NCBI GenBank assembly: GCA_035316325.1
Contig: DATHJB010000011.1
Span: 1 to 64,000, forward strand
DNA: 64,000 nucleotides
Direction: 5' to 3'
From: Acidimicrobiales bacterium
GTDB lineage: Bacteria; Actinomycetota; Acidimicrobiia; Acidimicrobiales; VFJN01
Part shown: piece by piece, positions 1 to 8,123 of the stretch
How positions within the stretch are numbered: position 1 is the stretch's first letter
Layout: every line of letters starts with the position of its first letter
Notes under the pieces: generated by a model
Database searches by the model: none
The model's input: the letters and a program-made list of their open reading frames with translations, nothing else
What the model was told of the DNA's origin: nothing
Made by a program: the position numbers and the translations under genes

Positions 1-1
1 C

Positions 2-922
2 ACCGAGATCGCCCAGGTCCGTGACGCGGCTGTCGCCGTGAAGCGGGGCGACATGCGGTGGGGCGGAGGCTTCGGCTTCGATGCCGCCCTCGTCGAGACG
101 CGGCGGGCCCGCGACCTGCTCGACGCCCGCTGCCCGGCGGACCTGCGGCGCGACCTGTTCGTCGCCGTGGGCTGGCTGGCGGCCAACACCGGGTTCATGG
201 CCTTCGACCTGGAGCGCTTCCGCGACGCGTCGCGGCTGTGGACGGTCGCGTCGGCCTGCGCCAACGAGGCCGAGGACTGGAGCCTCCAGGCCCGCGTGCT
301 GGGCTCGATGGCTCGGCAGGCCACCTGGCTGTCGCACCCGGACGACGCCATCGACCTGATCGACCGCGCCCTGGAGGTCGGGCGGAACCACCTGGTGCCC
401 ACCGAGCTGGCGATGCTGTGGGCGCTGCGGGCGCGGGCCGTCGCCAAGACCGGCGACGACGCCGCCACCGCGCAGGCCATCGCGAAGGCCGACCAGTGGT
501 TCGCCGCCCGGCAACTCGACGACGTGGTCGACCGGCCCTGGATCTCGCACTACTCCCACGCCCACCACTGGGGCGACACGGGGATGGCCTGGGCCGACAT
601 CGCGATCGCCAGCGGCGGTGACAACACCCGCGCCGTGATGGAAGCCGGTGGCCGCCACCAGGCCGCCGCCGACGGCCACGGGCTCGACGCGGCCCGGTCG
701 CAGGCGCTGTCGCTGATCGCCCTGTCCGACCTCGACACCCGGGTCGGCGACCTCGACCGCGCCGTGCGCTCCGGCAACCTCGCGCTCGACGCGGCCGAGC
801 GGGTCAACTCGCACCGGGTCCGCTCGGGCCTGGTGGCCCTGGGGAGCGCGGCCGAGCCACACGTCGCCCGCGGCGACGTGGCCGACCTCCACGACCGGAT
901 CACCTCCGACCTCGTCGCCTGA
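2..922 (+). CDS. Partial TPR-type protein, probably the C-terminal part of a transcriptional regulator
   Basis: The reading frame is open from the window edge, so the true start lies upstream; the first internal ATG is at 38. The visible ~300 residues are almost entirely alpha-helical, with repeated Ala/Leu-rich helix pairs (for example around LARQATWLSHPDDAIDLI-type segments), as in tetratricopeptide arrays. Actinobacterial XRE/LuxR-type regulators often end in such arrays, but no DNA-binding domain is visible here, so the regulator assignment is inference. It ends 21 bases before the convergent cupredoxin gene. Confidence 0.6.
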   Translation, partial: TEIAQVRDAAVAVKRGDMRWGGGFGFDAALVETRRARDLLDARCPADLRRDLFVAVGWLAANTGFMAFDLERFRDASRLWTVASACANEAEDWSLQARVLGSMARQATWLSHPDDAIDLIDRALEVGRNHLVPTELAMLWALRARAVAKTGDDAATAQAIAKADQWFAARQLDDVVDRPWISHYSHAHHWGDTGMAWADIAIASGGDNTRAVMEAGGRHQAAADGHGLDAARSQALSLIALSDLDTRVGDLDRAVRSGNLALDAAERVNSHRVRSGLVALGSAAEPHVARGDVADLHDRITSDLVA

Positions 923-943
923 CGTTCCTAGTCGGAGAATTGG

Positions 944-1366
944 CTACTCGGCGGTGAGCGTGGCCTCCATCGACGCGTGGATGTTGCAGTGGAAGGCGTA
1001 CGCGCCCGGCTCGGCCGGCACGTCGACCGTGGCGGTGCCACCGTCGTCGATGTCGACGTCGAAGTCGCCGTCGTCGGCGGTGAACGTGTGCGGGGCGCCC
1101 GACGAGTTCTCGAGCTCGATCGCGCCGCCCGCCGGTGCCGCGACGTCCGAGTACGAGATCGAGCTGATCTCGTAGGTCACGTCGCCGCCACCACCGCCGC
1201 CGCCACCACCACCGTCGCTGGCGGTCGTCTCGGTGCTGCCGTTGCCGTCGTCGGCCGCGTCGTCATCGTCGTCGCCACCACAGGCGGCGAGCGACACGCC
1301 GACCGCCAGGACCAGGCCGAGACCGGCCAGGCGACGGCCGAACGAGTGGGCCATTGCGTGCTTCAT
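944..1366 (-). CDS. Cupredoxin-domain lipoprotein (plastocyanin/azurin-like)
   Basis: A 140-residue exported copper protein. The N-terminus has Arg11-Arg12, a hydrophobic stretch and a lipobox LAAC with the lipidated Cys at position 29. It is followed by an Asp-rich and then poly-Gly linker (about residues 32-62). The C-terminal domain has the type-1 copper ligands in order: His93 (PHTF), Cys127, His130 and Met133 in HCNIHASM. It therefore probably acts as a membrane-tethered single-electron carrier outside the cell. No redox partner gene is adjacent, so the donor and acceptor are unknown. The poly-Gly run explains the G-rich/C-rich tract near 1190-1210. Confidence 0.85.
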   Translation of the reverse strand: MKHAMAHSFGRRLAGLGLVLAVGVSLAACGGDDDDDAADDGNGSTETTASDGGGGGGGGGGDVTYEISSISYSDVAAPAGGAIELENSSGAPHTFTADDGDFDVDIDDGGTATVDVPAEPGAYAFHCNIHASMEATLTAE

Positions 1367-1484
1367 GCTGTCATCCCCTCTCGGCCCGGCATCGTAGTGA
1401 GTCGCCCAGGTAGCACGGGGAGTTCGCTGCGTCGTCGTCTGACGGTCGGCTGACGTTCACCGGCCGGCGAGATGATCGACAGCC

Positions 1485-2519
1485 GTGGTCGCGCCCCGGG
1501 ACAACGTCGAACGGATCCCGGCGCCGGCCACCGATGTGCTCGACCGCCGCTACGTCCGGACGGGCACCCCGGTCATCCTCACCGGCCTGTTCGACGACGC
1601 CCCCGTCGCCCGGCTGGCGGATCCCCTGGTGGCGCGGCGGGAGCTGGGCGACCTGCGGCTGCCGGTGCGCGCCAACCCGGTGGTCGAGCTGCTGGAGGGG
1701 CGCACGCCGCCGGTGCGGGAGCTGCGCTTCGCCGACTTCCACGACCAGCTCGCGACCGGGGAGGCAGCCGGGGAGTCCTGCATCGAGCACGACACGCCGG
1801 AGGAGATCGCCGCCTACATCCCGCCGCCACCGTACGTCTCGCTGGGCGAGCCCGACGACGGATGGGTGTCGCACATGTTCCTCTCGGGGCCTGGCAGTGC
1901 CACCCACCTGCACTTCGACGTCGACAAGCGCAACGTGCTCACCTACCAGGTGTTCGGGCGCAAGCGCTTCGTGATCGTCGACGCCCGGGAGACCCGCAAG
2001 CTGGCGCCGGGATCGCCGCCCGACGTCTGCTACGCCAGCGCCCTCTACCTCGAGCACTTCAGCCCCGACGACCTCGCCGCGTTCCTGGAGTACGCGAACG
2101 CCTGGGACTGCGTGCTGGAGCCGGGCGAGACCCTGCTGACCCCGGCCACCGCCTGGCACTACGTCGAGTACCTCGACGTGGCCCTGTCGGTGACCGTCCG
2201 GCTGGCCCGGAACCGCTACCTCCGGTTCCTCGCCGAGACCGCGCCCGCCCCCAGCGTGGAGCTGCAGGCGTTCGCCTCGCTGTTCCGCGACGACGCCCGG
2301 GTCGGTCCCGCCGAGGCCGAGGCGTTCGCCGAGTTCGCGGTCGCGGCGAACCGGCACCACCTGAGCCGTCGGCGGCGGGCGGCGAAGCTCGACCGGCTCT
2401 GCGCCGAGCTGTGCGCCCGCCTGGGCCTCCCGATCGCGGGCGATGCCTACCACCTCGACGACATCGCCCGCCGCGACGCCATGCGCGCGGTGAATTCTCG
2501 ACAGAAGTGGTTGCCCTAG
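1485..2519 (+). CDS. Cupin-like/JmjC-domain Fe(II)/2-oxoglutarate-type oxygenase
   Basis: 344 residues from a GTG start. The double-stranded beta-helix core is recognisable: HLHFDVD carries the His143-x-Asp145 metal pair, Lys160 lies in the next strand (QVFGRKRF), and the distal metal ligand is His225 in PATAWHYVEYLD, followed by a typical strand SVTVRL. This matches the cupin_8/JmjC group of protein or small-molecule hydroxylases. The C-terminal ~90 residues are helical, with an Arg-rich segment (SRRRRAAK). The substrate cannot be told from sequence; ribosomal-protein hydroxylases of this architecture are one possibility. The gene stands alone between convergent and divergent neighbours. Confidence 0.8.
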   Translation: MVAPRDNVERIPAPATDVLDRRYVRTGTPVILTGLFDDAPVARLADPLVARRELGDLRLPVRANPVVELLEGRTPPVRELRFADFHDQLATGEAAGESCIEHDTPEEIAAYIPPPPYVSLGEPDDGWVSHMFLSGPGSATHLHFDVDKRNVLTYQVFGRKRFVIVDARETRKLAPGSPPDVCYASALYLEHFSPDDLAAFLEYANAWDCVLEPGETLLTPATAWHYVEYLDVALSVTVRLARNRYLRFLAETAPAPSVELQAFASLFRDDARVGPAEAEAFAEFAVAANRHHLSRRRRAAKLDRLCAELCARLGLPIAGDAYHLDDIARRDAMRAVNSRQKWLP

Positions 2520-2553
2520 CGCCACCTCCGTCGAGATTTCGGTGGGTCGGGGT

Positions 2554-3444
2554 TCAGACGGCGAAGGCGGCGGCGGTCGCGAGGATGTCGGCGGCGAGGG
2601 CGGGGTCGCCGGTGACGGTGACGTCGAGGTCGGCGGCGTCGAGGCGGCCGGTCGACAGGCGGCAGAAGGCGACGGCGTCGGCCACCAGGCGGACGTCGGG
2701 CTCTCCCGGGCTGCCGGCCAGGGCCAGGGGTTGGGACCAGGCGCCGCCGCCGGAACCGGTCAGCACGATGCGGGCCGTGCCGGCGTGCGGGCCCAGGGTC
2801 GCCAGGCGCAGCGGCAGCGTCCGCACGCAGAGGTCGGTCATCAGCGCGAGTCGCCCGGAGTCGGGCGCCTGCAACGGCTCCCCCGCGGCGGCGCGCACGT
2901 CGTCGGCGTGCGTCCACACCTCCAGGCTGCGGGCCACCAGCAGCGAGCCCCAGCGGAAGTCGACGCCGTGGAACGACACCGGGGCGCCGAGGTCGGGCGG
3001 CGCCGCGGCCAGGGTGTCGAGCACGACCCGCGTCGTCGCCCGCCACTCGTGCAGCGTCGCCGCCGGGTCGCGCTCCTGCTGGGCGGCGACGACCTCGAGG
3101 CTCATCGTGATGTGGTCGGCATCGGCCCGGTCGGGCTCGTCACCCCGACCCAGGCGGGCGGCCAGCAGCCGCTCCACCGCCAGCAGGTGCCCCACCAGCC
3201 CCTGCACCGTCCAGCCGTAGCGGTCGACCACCGCGGCCCACGCCGTGGCGTCGAGCCGGCCCAGCAGCTCGTCCAGCTCGCCGATCGTCCGGCGGTACGC
3301 CTCGACCGGCGACAGCGGCACAGTGTGCGCCGGCCGCCCGGCGGGCCGCGACGCCAGCGCCGCCTCCAGCACCCGGCCCCGCAGCTGCGGCGGGGCGGGC
3401 TCGGTCTCGACCGACACCAGCGCCTCGGTCACGAAGCCGGTCAT
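2554..3444 (-). CDS. Maleylpyruvate isomerase/DinB-type mycothiol-dependent family protein paired with a sigma factor
   Basis: 296 residues; the ATG at 3444 was chosen because the frame upstream runs antisense-free into the sigma gene without a plausible start. After ~45 N-terminal residues comes a DinB-like four-helix fold with the pattern GWTVQGLVGHLLAVERLL and, later, SLEVWTHADDVRAA, which supply the His/Glu/His metal site of the mycothiol-dependent maleylpyruvate isomerase N-domain. The C-terminal part is the SCP2-like domain of that family. It follows the ECF sigma gene by about 30 bases on the same strand, where an anti-sigma gene would be expected, so a regulatory role is possible but unproven. 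Confidence 0.75.
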   Translation of the reverse strand: MTGFVTEALVSVETEPAPPQLRGRVLEAALASRPAGRPAHTVPLSPVEAYRRTIGELDELLGRLDATAWAAVVDRYGWTVQGLVGHLLAVERLLAARLGRGDEPDRADADHITMSLEVVAAQQERDPAATLHEWRATTRVVLDTLAAAPPDLGAPVSFHGVDFRWGSLLVARSLEVWTHADDVRAAAGEPLQAPDSGRLALMTDLCVRTLPLRLATLGPHAGTARIVLTGSGGGAWSQPLALAGSPGEPDVRLVADAVAFCRLSTGRLDAADLDVTVTGDPALAADILATAAAFAV

Positions 3445-3476
3445 CTCGCCGGCGCCGTCGGCATGCGGGTCGCCGG

Positions 3477-4049
3477 CTACTGCCACTCGACCGCCCCCTC
3501 CGCCGCCAGCAGGTCGCCGAGCTTGGCGAGCGCCTGGCGCAGGCGGGACTTGGCCGTCCCCTCGGGGATGCCCAGCAGCGTCGCCACCGACCGGTAGCTG
3601 TGCCCGCCGAAGTAGGCGAGCCGCAGCGCCTCCCGCTGCGGGGGCGGCAGGCGGCCCACCGCCCGGCGCACCCGGACAGCCAGGTCGTCGTCCTCCACCG
3701 ACTCCGGCCGCTCCCACGCCGCCGGCTCCAGGCGGATCGCATCGCCGCCCTCGGCCTCCTCGCGGGCGCGGCGGCGGGCGTCGCTGCGCACCACGTCGAC
3801 GGCCCGGCCGTGGGTCAGCATCCCCAGGTAGGTGCGCAGCGAACCGCGCTCGGGGTCGAAGCCCTCGGGCGCGGTCCACAGGCGCACGAACACGTCCTGG
3901 GCGATGTCCTCGGCCGACGAACGGCTGCCGGTCACCCGGTGCGCCAGCCCGAACACCAACGACGAGTAGAGGTCGTAGGCCTCGGCGAGCGCATCCTCGT
4001 CACCGGCGACGAGCCGCCGCGCCAGGTCCCTGTCCGCGCTGGAGGCCAC
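3477..4049 (-). CDS. ECF-type RNA polymerase sigma factor
   Basis: 190 residues with both sigma domains. Region 2 includes SSAEDIAQDVFVRLW and the promoter-melting segment GSLRTYLGMLTHGRAVDVVRSDARRR (long motif, residues ~70-95). Region 4 includes LPPPQREALRLAYFGG and the helix-turn-helix RSVATLLGIPEGTAKSRLRQ. No C-terminal extension and no transmembrane helix. It lies 40 bases downstream of the conservon on the same strand and directly upstream of the mycothiol-type partner gene. SigK-like relatives are commonly paired with a regulator, here perhaps the DinB-fold protein. Confidence 0.9.
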   Translation of the reverse strand: MASSADRDLARRLVAGDEDALAEAYDLYSSLVFGLAHRVTGSRSSAEDIAQDVFVRLWTAPEGFDPERGSLRTYLGMLTHGRAVDVVRSDARRRAREEAEGGDAIRLEPAAWERPESVEDDDLAVRVRRAVGRLPPPQREALRLAYFGGHSYRSVATLLGIPEGTAKSRLRQALAKLGDLLAAEGAVEWQ

Positions 4050-4089
4050 GACGCCGAAGTTAGCCGTGCCCGTGCGCCTCTGCCGCGGG

Positions 4090-4677
4090 TCAGACCCCGG
4101 ACACCGCGCGGGCCAGGGCGTGCTCCACCAACGTCACCAGCACGGGGATAACCGAGGCGCTCTGCCGGGCGTCGCACGTCACCAGCGGCACGTCCGGCGC
4201 CAGCGCCAGGGCCTCGCGGAGCACACTGGCGGGCGGCGGCGGCAACCGGTCGAACAGGTTCACCGCCACCACGAACGGCACCTTGCGGTCCTCGAAGAAG
4301 TCGATGGCACCGAAGCCGTCGGCCAGCCGGCGGGTGTCGAGCAGCACCACCGCCCCCACCGCGCCGCGGGCGAGGTCGTCCCACATGAACCAGAAGCGGT
4401 CCTGGCCCGGGGTGCCGAACAGGTAGAGGATCAGCACGTCGTCGATGCTGCGCCGGCCGAAGTCCATGGCGACCGTGGTGGTGGTCTTGTCGGGCACGCG
4501 GGTGATGTCGTCGACCTCGGCGGAGAGGTCGGTGATGGCGGCCTCGGTGGTGAGCGGGTCGATCTCCGACACGGCGCCGACGAACGTGGTCTTGCCCACG
4601 CCGAAGCCGCCGGCGACCACGATCTTCACGGGGATCGGGGTGCTCGGGCCGGTCGTCGTCATCGAGAGGTCCGTCAC
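4090..4677 (-). CDS. cvnD: Conservon GTP-binding protein CvnD
   Basis: 195-residue small GTPase. Walker A GGFGVGKTT is near residue 22; the switch region follows with TTTTVAMDFG, then the G3-like LYLFGTPGQDRF, and a G4-like VNLFD in place of NKxD. These are features of the MglA/Rag-like GTPases of actinobacterial conservons. It overlaps the end of cvnC by four bases (4674-4677), implying translational coupling. In Streptomyces, CvnA-D form a membrane-associated complex resembling a eukaryotic receptor/G-protein unit; the same role is inferred here from the full A-B-C-D order. Confidence 0.9.
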   Translation of the reverse strand: MTDLSMTTTGPSTPIPVKIVVAGGFGVGKTTFVGAVSEIDPLTTEAAITDLSAEVDDITRVPDKTTTTVAMDFGRRSIDDVLILYLFGTPGQDRFWFMWDDLARGAVGAVVLLDTRRLADGFGAIDFFEDRKVPFVVAVNLFDRLPPPPASVLREALALAPDVPLVTCDARQSASVIPVLVTLVEHALARAVSGV

Positions 4678-5054
4678 TTCTGCGCCTTCAGTCCCGCCAG
4701 CAGCCGCTCGAGCACCTCGGCGCTGGGCCGGCCGTCGTCGGTCAGCTGCGGCCGGTGGACCTCGAGCATCCCGCCCGTGTTCAGGTCCGACACCAGCACC
4801 CGGGCCACGCCCAGCGGCACCTTCAGCTGGACGGCCACCTCGGCCAGCGACACGGGCTGCCGGCAGTAGTCGACGATGCGCGACTGCTCGAAGCGCAGCC
4901 GGGGCAGCGCGCCCAGTCCCGCGTCCGTGCTGGTCACCAGGGTCTCCCAGGGCAGGTTCTCGCCCACCGACCGGGTGCGCCCCCGGGTGAGGGCGTACAC
5001 AGGTACCAGTCGAGGGTCGAGGGGTTCGTCCGCACTCACCACCAGATCCGCCAT
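4674..5054 (-). CDS. cvnC: Conservon DUF742 protein CvnC
   Basis: 126 residues from ATG 5054 (GTG 5060 is an alternative with GGAG just upstream). It shows the DUF742 pattern: an early PVYALTRGRTR motif, then RFEQSRIVDYCRQPVSLAEVAVQLKVPLGVARVLVSDL (winged-helix-like, residues ~60-95) and a C-terminal hydrophobic heptad leading to LERLLAGLKAQK. It probably works as an adaptor between the roadblock protein and the GTPase. It sits 29 bases downstream of cvnB and overlaps cvnD. Confidence 0.88.
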   Translation of the reverse strand: MADLVVSADEPLDPRLVPVYALTRGRTRSVGENLPWETLVTSTDAGLGALPRLRFEQSRIVDYCRQPVSLAEVAVQLKVPLGVARVLVSDLNTGGMLEVHRPQLTDDGRPSAEVLERLLAGLKAQK

Positions 5055-5083
5055 TCCCACCGTCTCCGCCGCCGCCACCGTCT

Positions 5084-5506
5084 CTACCAGGGCGGCGTTC
5101 CTTGTAGCTCCGCCCTGAGCGCCGGGGTCAGCACCTGACCGATGCGGGCCACCAGCAGGCTCATCTCGTAGCCGATCAGTCCGATGTCGCAGTTCGGCTC
5201 GCACATCACCGCCAGCGCCGAGCCCTCGCCGACCTTGGTGACGAACAGGAAGCCGCCCTGCATCTCCACGATCACCTGGCTCACCTCGCCGGCACCGAAG
5301 CACTTGGCCGCGCCCGCGGTGAGGCTCGCCAGGCCGGACGTGACCGCGGCGAGCTGGTCGGCCGTGTCGCGGGCGATGCGCTCGGACAGGGCCAGCACCA
5401 ACCCGTCGGTGGTCACGACCACCGCGCTCTGGGCGCCCGGTATGCGGTTGGCGAAGCTGTTGACGAGCCAGTTCAGGTCTCGGTCGTCGTGATTCTCGAC
5501 GGTCAC
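5084..5506 (-). CDS. cvnB: Conservon roadblock/LC7-domain protein CvnB
   Basis: 140 residues from GTG 5506; the start overlaps the stop of the kinase gene in a GTGA quartet (5503-5506), a typical coupled junction. The roadblock/LC7 fold is visible: NWLVNSFANRIPGAQSAVVVTTDGLVLA, then DQLAAVTSGLASLTAGAAKCFGAG and a C-terminal strand-helix with LLVARIGQVLTP (quoted in short pieces; residues ~10-125). Roadblock proteins regulate MglA-like GTPases as activating or scaffolding subunits, which fits cvnD two genes downstream. Confidence 0.9.
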   Translation of the reverse strand: MTVENHDDRDLNWLVNSFANRIPGAQSAVVVTTDGLVLALSERIARDTADQLAAVTSGLASLTAGAAKCFGAGEVSQVIVEMQGGFLFVTKVGEGSALAVMCEPNCDIGLIGYEMSLLVARIGQVLTPALRAELQGTPPW

Positions 5507-7710
5507 TCGTCCTCCTCGGGGGGTCGGAGGTCGACCGGGGAATCGGCGATCGCACGTCCGGCACGTTGGCTGGCCTGGAACTGCGACAGCATCGAGCGGA
5601 CCGCCTCGCGGTCGAGCGCCTCTGCCGGTCGGTTGTCGGCGTTGACGTCCCGGATGTCGCGAGGGTCGGGTCGGTCGGGGTGGCGGCGCAGGGCCGCGGC
5701 GAGGCCGGCGCCGGGGACGCGCCGCACCAGCCCGTCCAGCGGGGTCGCCGGCTCCGGGTCGGGGGCGTCGGTCGACGGCTCGGGCGACGGCGGGTTCTCG
5801 AGCGTTGCCGGAGCCGGGGCCGCGGCCTCGGGCGTCAGCCGGGCGGCAGGCTCGGGTGCGGGTGGGTGCGGGGGCTCCACCACCAGTCCCCGGGCCAGCA
5901 GCGACGTGGCGTCGACCGACGTCGGCCGGGCCGGCTCGGCGAAGGGGCCTCGGGCGAGCAGGGGCGGCGTGGCGGCGTAGGGCTCCGGGGGTGGCGGGGG
6001 CGGAGGAGGCGGAGGTGGGTCGGGCAGCGCCGGCAGCTCCCGTGGAGCGGGCGGCTCGGCGAGCCCCACCGGGTCGAGCACGGGGGGCGGGGCGGCGACC
6101 GGGAACCGCACGTCGTCGGGCGCGGGCGGCGCCGCCCACGCCGGCGAGACGGGCGCGACCGGTGCCACCGGGAACGGGGACGGGGCGACCGGGGCCCGGG
6201 ACGGGGCAGGGGCGGCCGGGGACGGAGCAGCCGGGGACGGAGCAGCCGGGGCCGGAGCGACGGGGGCAGCCCCGAGCGAGGCGACCGCGGCGACCGGCGC
6301 CAGCTCGCCCGCCGAGACGAAGGCCGGCGCGAAGGTCGGCGGCGCCGGGACCTCGGTCGGTGCGCCGAACGGCGACGGCGTCACGGTCTCGACCGGCCGC
6401 TCGGTCACCAGCTGGTGGGGCAACGTCACCAGCGCGGTCAGGCCGCCGCCGGGCGTCGGCGCCACCCGCACGTCGATGTCGTAGCGCCGGGCCAGCCGGC
6501 TGACCACGTGGAACCCGAGCGTCGAGCGCCGCATGTCGACCTCGCGGGGCTCGGACAGCACCCCGTTGGCCTCCGCCAGGTCGGCGTCCGACATGCCGAT
6601 GCCGGTGTCCTCGATGCTGAGCATGAACTGCGACCAGCCGGACGGCGCCAGGTGGCTCCGCACCCGCACGACGGAGCCCGGCGGCGAGAAGGTGGTGGCG
6701 TTCTCGATGAGCTCGGCGAGCAGGTGCGCCAGGTCGGCGACCGCCCGCCCGGCCACCTCGATGTGGTCGTTGACCAGCACGTCGACCCGGCCGTAGTCCT
6801 CCACCTCGGCGGCCGCGGCGCGCACCACCTCGCTGAGGGGCATGGGCCGGCCCCACAGGCGGGGCGGGTCGTCGCCCGACAGCACCAGCAGCGACTCGGC
6901 GTTGCGGCGGATGCGGGTGGCCAGGTGGTCGAGCTGGAACAGCTCCGAGAGCGCCTCGGGCTCCCGCTCGCGCTGCTCCAGCTCGGCGATGAGCGCCAAC
7001 TGGCGGTTGAGCAGCGACTGGTTGCGGCGGGCCAGGTTGACCAGCAGGTCCGACATCGTGCGGCGCTGCAGCGCCTCGGCCTGGGCGGCGGCGACCTCGT
7101 TGGCGCCGAGGTCGGCCAGCAGACCGCTGTTGCGCTGCTGCACCATCTCGGTGTGCTTCCAGAAGATGACCACGCCGACGCACGCCGCCAGCACCGCCAC
7201 GCCGTGGATGATCGCCCACAGCCACGGCCGGTTCTGGGCCGCGTAGTGGTTGTACATCGCCGACGAATCCATGACGCTGCCGATGCCGTGGGACAGCACG
7301 GTGAAGATCACGTTCCAGAGGAACGGCACCCAGTCCTGGTAGAGGGCGATGAGCCCGATCAGGATGAAGAAGTGGAAGTGCGCCTCGATCGTGCCGCCCG
7401 ACATGTGCACGAGCACCGACGAGCAGAACACCAGGCCCGCGGTGGCGAAGAAGGCGGCGAAGCGCCGGTTGTGCGCCAGGCGGGCGAACACCAGGCACGC
7501 CGCCGGGGTCGTGACCTCGAGCGCGGAGTGGCCGACGCCGTAGCCCTGCGCCACGCCGAAGGCGAACAGCGCCGGCACGTGGAGGCCGAGGATCCAGCAC
7601 AGCAGGAGGTGCCGACGGTGGAACGTCTCGGCATCGAGGAGGTTGCCGCGCGGCAAGTAGCCGCGAAGTGTCGCCACCAAGCCTGGACCGCCAGAGTCCC
7701 CATGCCCCAT
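5503..7710 (-). CDS. cvnA: Conservon sensor histidine kinase-like protein CvnA
   Basis: 735 residues. Five or six hydrophobic helices occupy residues ~28-190, including a His-rich stretch VHMSGGTIEAHFHFF. A coiled coil/dimerisation segment follows (~195-290), then an ATPase domain with N-box LIENATTFSPPGS, G1 EDTGIGMSD and a G2-like STLGFHVVSRLARR (~330-450). About 230 residues of Ala/Pro-rich low complexity separate this from a short conserved C-terminal helix (SMLSQFQASQRAGR). No phospho-acceptor H-box is obvious, as is usual for this family. It is the first gene of the conservon; CACGTTCCGTG (7728-7738) lies just upstream as a small palindrome. Confidence 0.88.
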   Translation of the reverse strand: MGHGDSGGPGLVATLRGYLPRGNLLDAETFHRRHLLLCWILGLHVPALFAFGVAQGYGVGHSALEVTTPAACLVFARLAHNRRFAAFFATAGLVFCSSVLVHMSGGTIEAHFHFFILIGLIALYQDWVPFLWNVIFTVLSHGIGSVMDSSAMYNHYAAQNRPWLWAIIHGVAVLAACVGVVIFWKHTEMVQQRNSGLLADLGANEVAAAQAEALQRRTMSDLLVNLARRNQSLLNRQLALIAELEQREREPEALSELFQLDHLATRIRRNAESLLVLSGDDPPRLWGRPMPLSEVVRAAAAEVEDYGRVDVLVNDHIEVAGRAVADLAHLLAELIENATTFSPPGSVVRVRSHLAPSGWSQFMLSIEDTGIGMSDADLAEANGVLSEPREVDMRRSTLGFHVVSRLARRYDIDVRVAPTPGGGLTALVTLPHQLVTERPVETVTPSPFGAPTEVPAPPTFAPAFVSAGELAPVAAVASLGAAPVAPAPAAPSPAAPSPAAPAPSRAPVAPSPFPVAPVAPVSPAWAAPPAPDDVRFPVAAPPPVLDPVGLAEPPAPRELPALPDPPPPPPPPPPPEPYAATPPLLARGPFAEPARPTSVDATSLLARGLVVEPPHPPAPEPAARLTPEAAAPAPATLENPPSPEPSTDAPDPEPATPLDGLVRRVPGAGLAAALRRHPDRPDPRDIRDVNADNRPAEALDREAVRSMLSQFQASQRAGRAIADSPVDLRPPEEDE

Positions 7711-7727
7711 AAGAACCTATGTCATAA

Positions 7728-7738
7728 CACGTTCCGTG
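7728..7738. promoter_or_regulatory. Small palindrome upstream of cvnA
   Basis: CACG-TTC-CGTG is a perfect 4-3-4 inverted repeat 18 bases upstream of the cvnA start, in an AT-richer stretch (7707-7745). It could be an operator or part of the promoter for the conservon. Such short palindromes also occur by chance, so confidence is low. Confidence 0.25.
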
Positions 7739-7817
7739 ATTTTCCTCTACCTCGGATTCCCTGGTCACCCGCCGCGTGACCGCCGACCACCCACAGAGGT
7801 AGTTCACTCGGCGTGGT

Positions 7818-7837
7818 ACCCGATGACTACATCGGGT
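7818..7837. promoter_or_regulatory. 8-4-8 inverted repeat between cvnA and a small membrane-protein ORF
   Basis: ACCCGATG-ACTA-CATCGGGT is a perfect inverted repeat in the 150-base divergent region between cvnA and the small ORF starting at 7862. Its spacing and 25-base distance from that start suit a dimeric repressor operator or an RNA hairpin in the leader. No T-tract follows, so it is not a terminator. Confidence 0.35.
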
Positions 7838-7861
7838 GACCTTGTGGGTACGGTCGGTGTT

Positions 7862-8050
7862 ATGCGTATCCGAAGGGTTGCCCTACTCGCATCCGGAGCC
7901 GCGGCGGCAGTCGTGGGCGGGCTTTGGCTCAAGAAGTCGAGGAGCATGGACTCCCCCACTCTGGGTGCCACCCCCATGTCCAACGGAGTGCGTCCGCAGA
8001 GCCAGTCTTTCGAGCGGAACGACGACCTCGCCGAGACGTCACTCTCCTGA
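7862..8050 (+). CDS. Small hypothetical protein with one membrane segment
   Basis: 62 residues if the ATG at 7862 is used; in-frame ATGs at 7823 and 7736 would lengthen it. The N-terminus MRIRR followed by a hydrophobic Ala/Val/Gly stretch (residues ~6-23) looks like a signal anchor; the rest is polar, Ser/Asn rich. There is no good ribosome binding site, and an ORF on the opposite strand covers the same bases, so the gene is only a candidate. It precedes the SDR gene by 73 bases. Confidence 0.35.
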   Translation: MRIRRVALLASGAAAAVVGGLWLKKSRSMDSPTLGATPMSNGVRPQSQSFERNDDLAETSLS

Positions 8051-8123
8051 CCAGCGTGAAGATCACGAAGGAGTGGTCGGAGCCGAAAGGCCCCGGCCAC
8101 TTCTTCGCGTTTAACGTCCGGGC

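Noticed and set aside
5566-7779. Plus-strand open frame of over 700 codons opposite the conservon kinase
   Set aside because: The translation is Arg/Gly/His low complexity with no motifs, while the minus strand has clear kinase and membrane features.
7804-8100. 98-codon minus-strand ORF upstream of the SDR gene
   Set aside because: No recognisable domain, and it overlaps a competing plus-strand ORF with a plausible membrane segment; neither is strong, and this one has no ribosome binding site.
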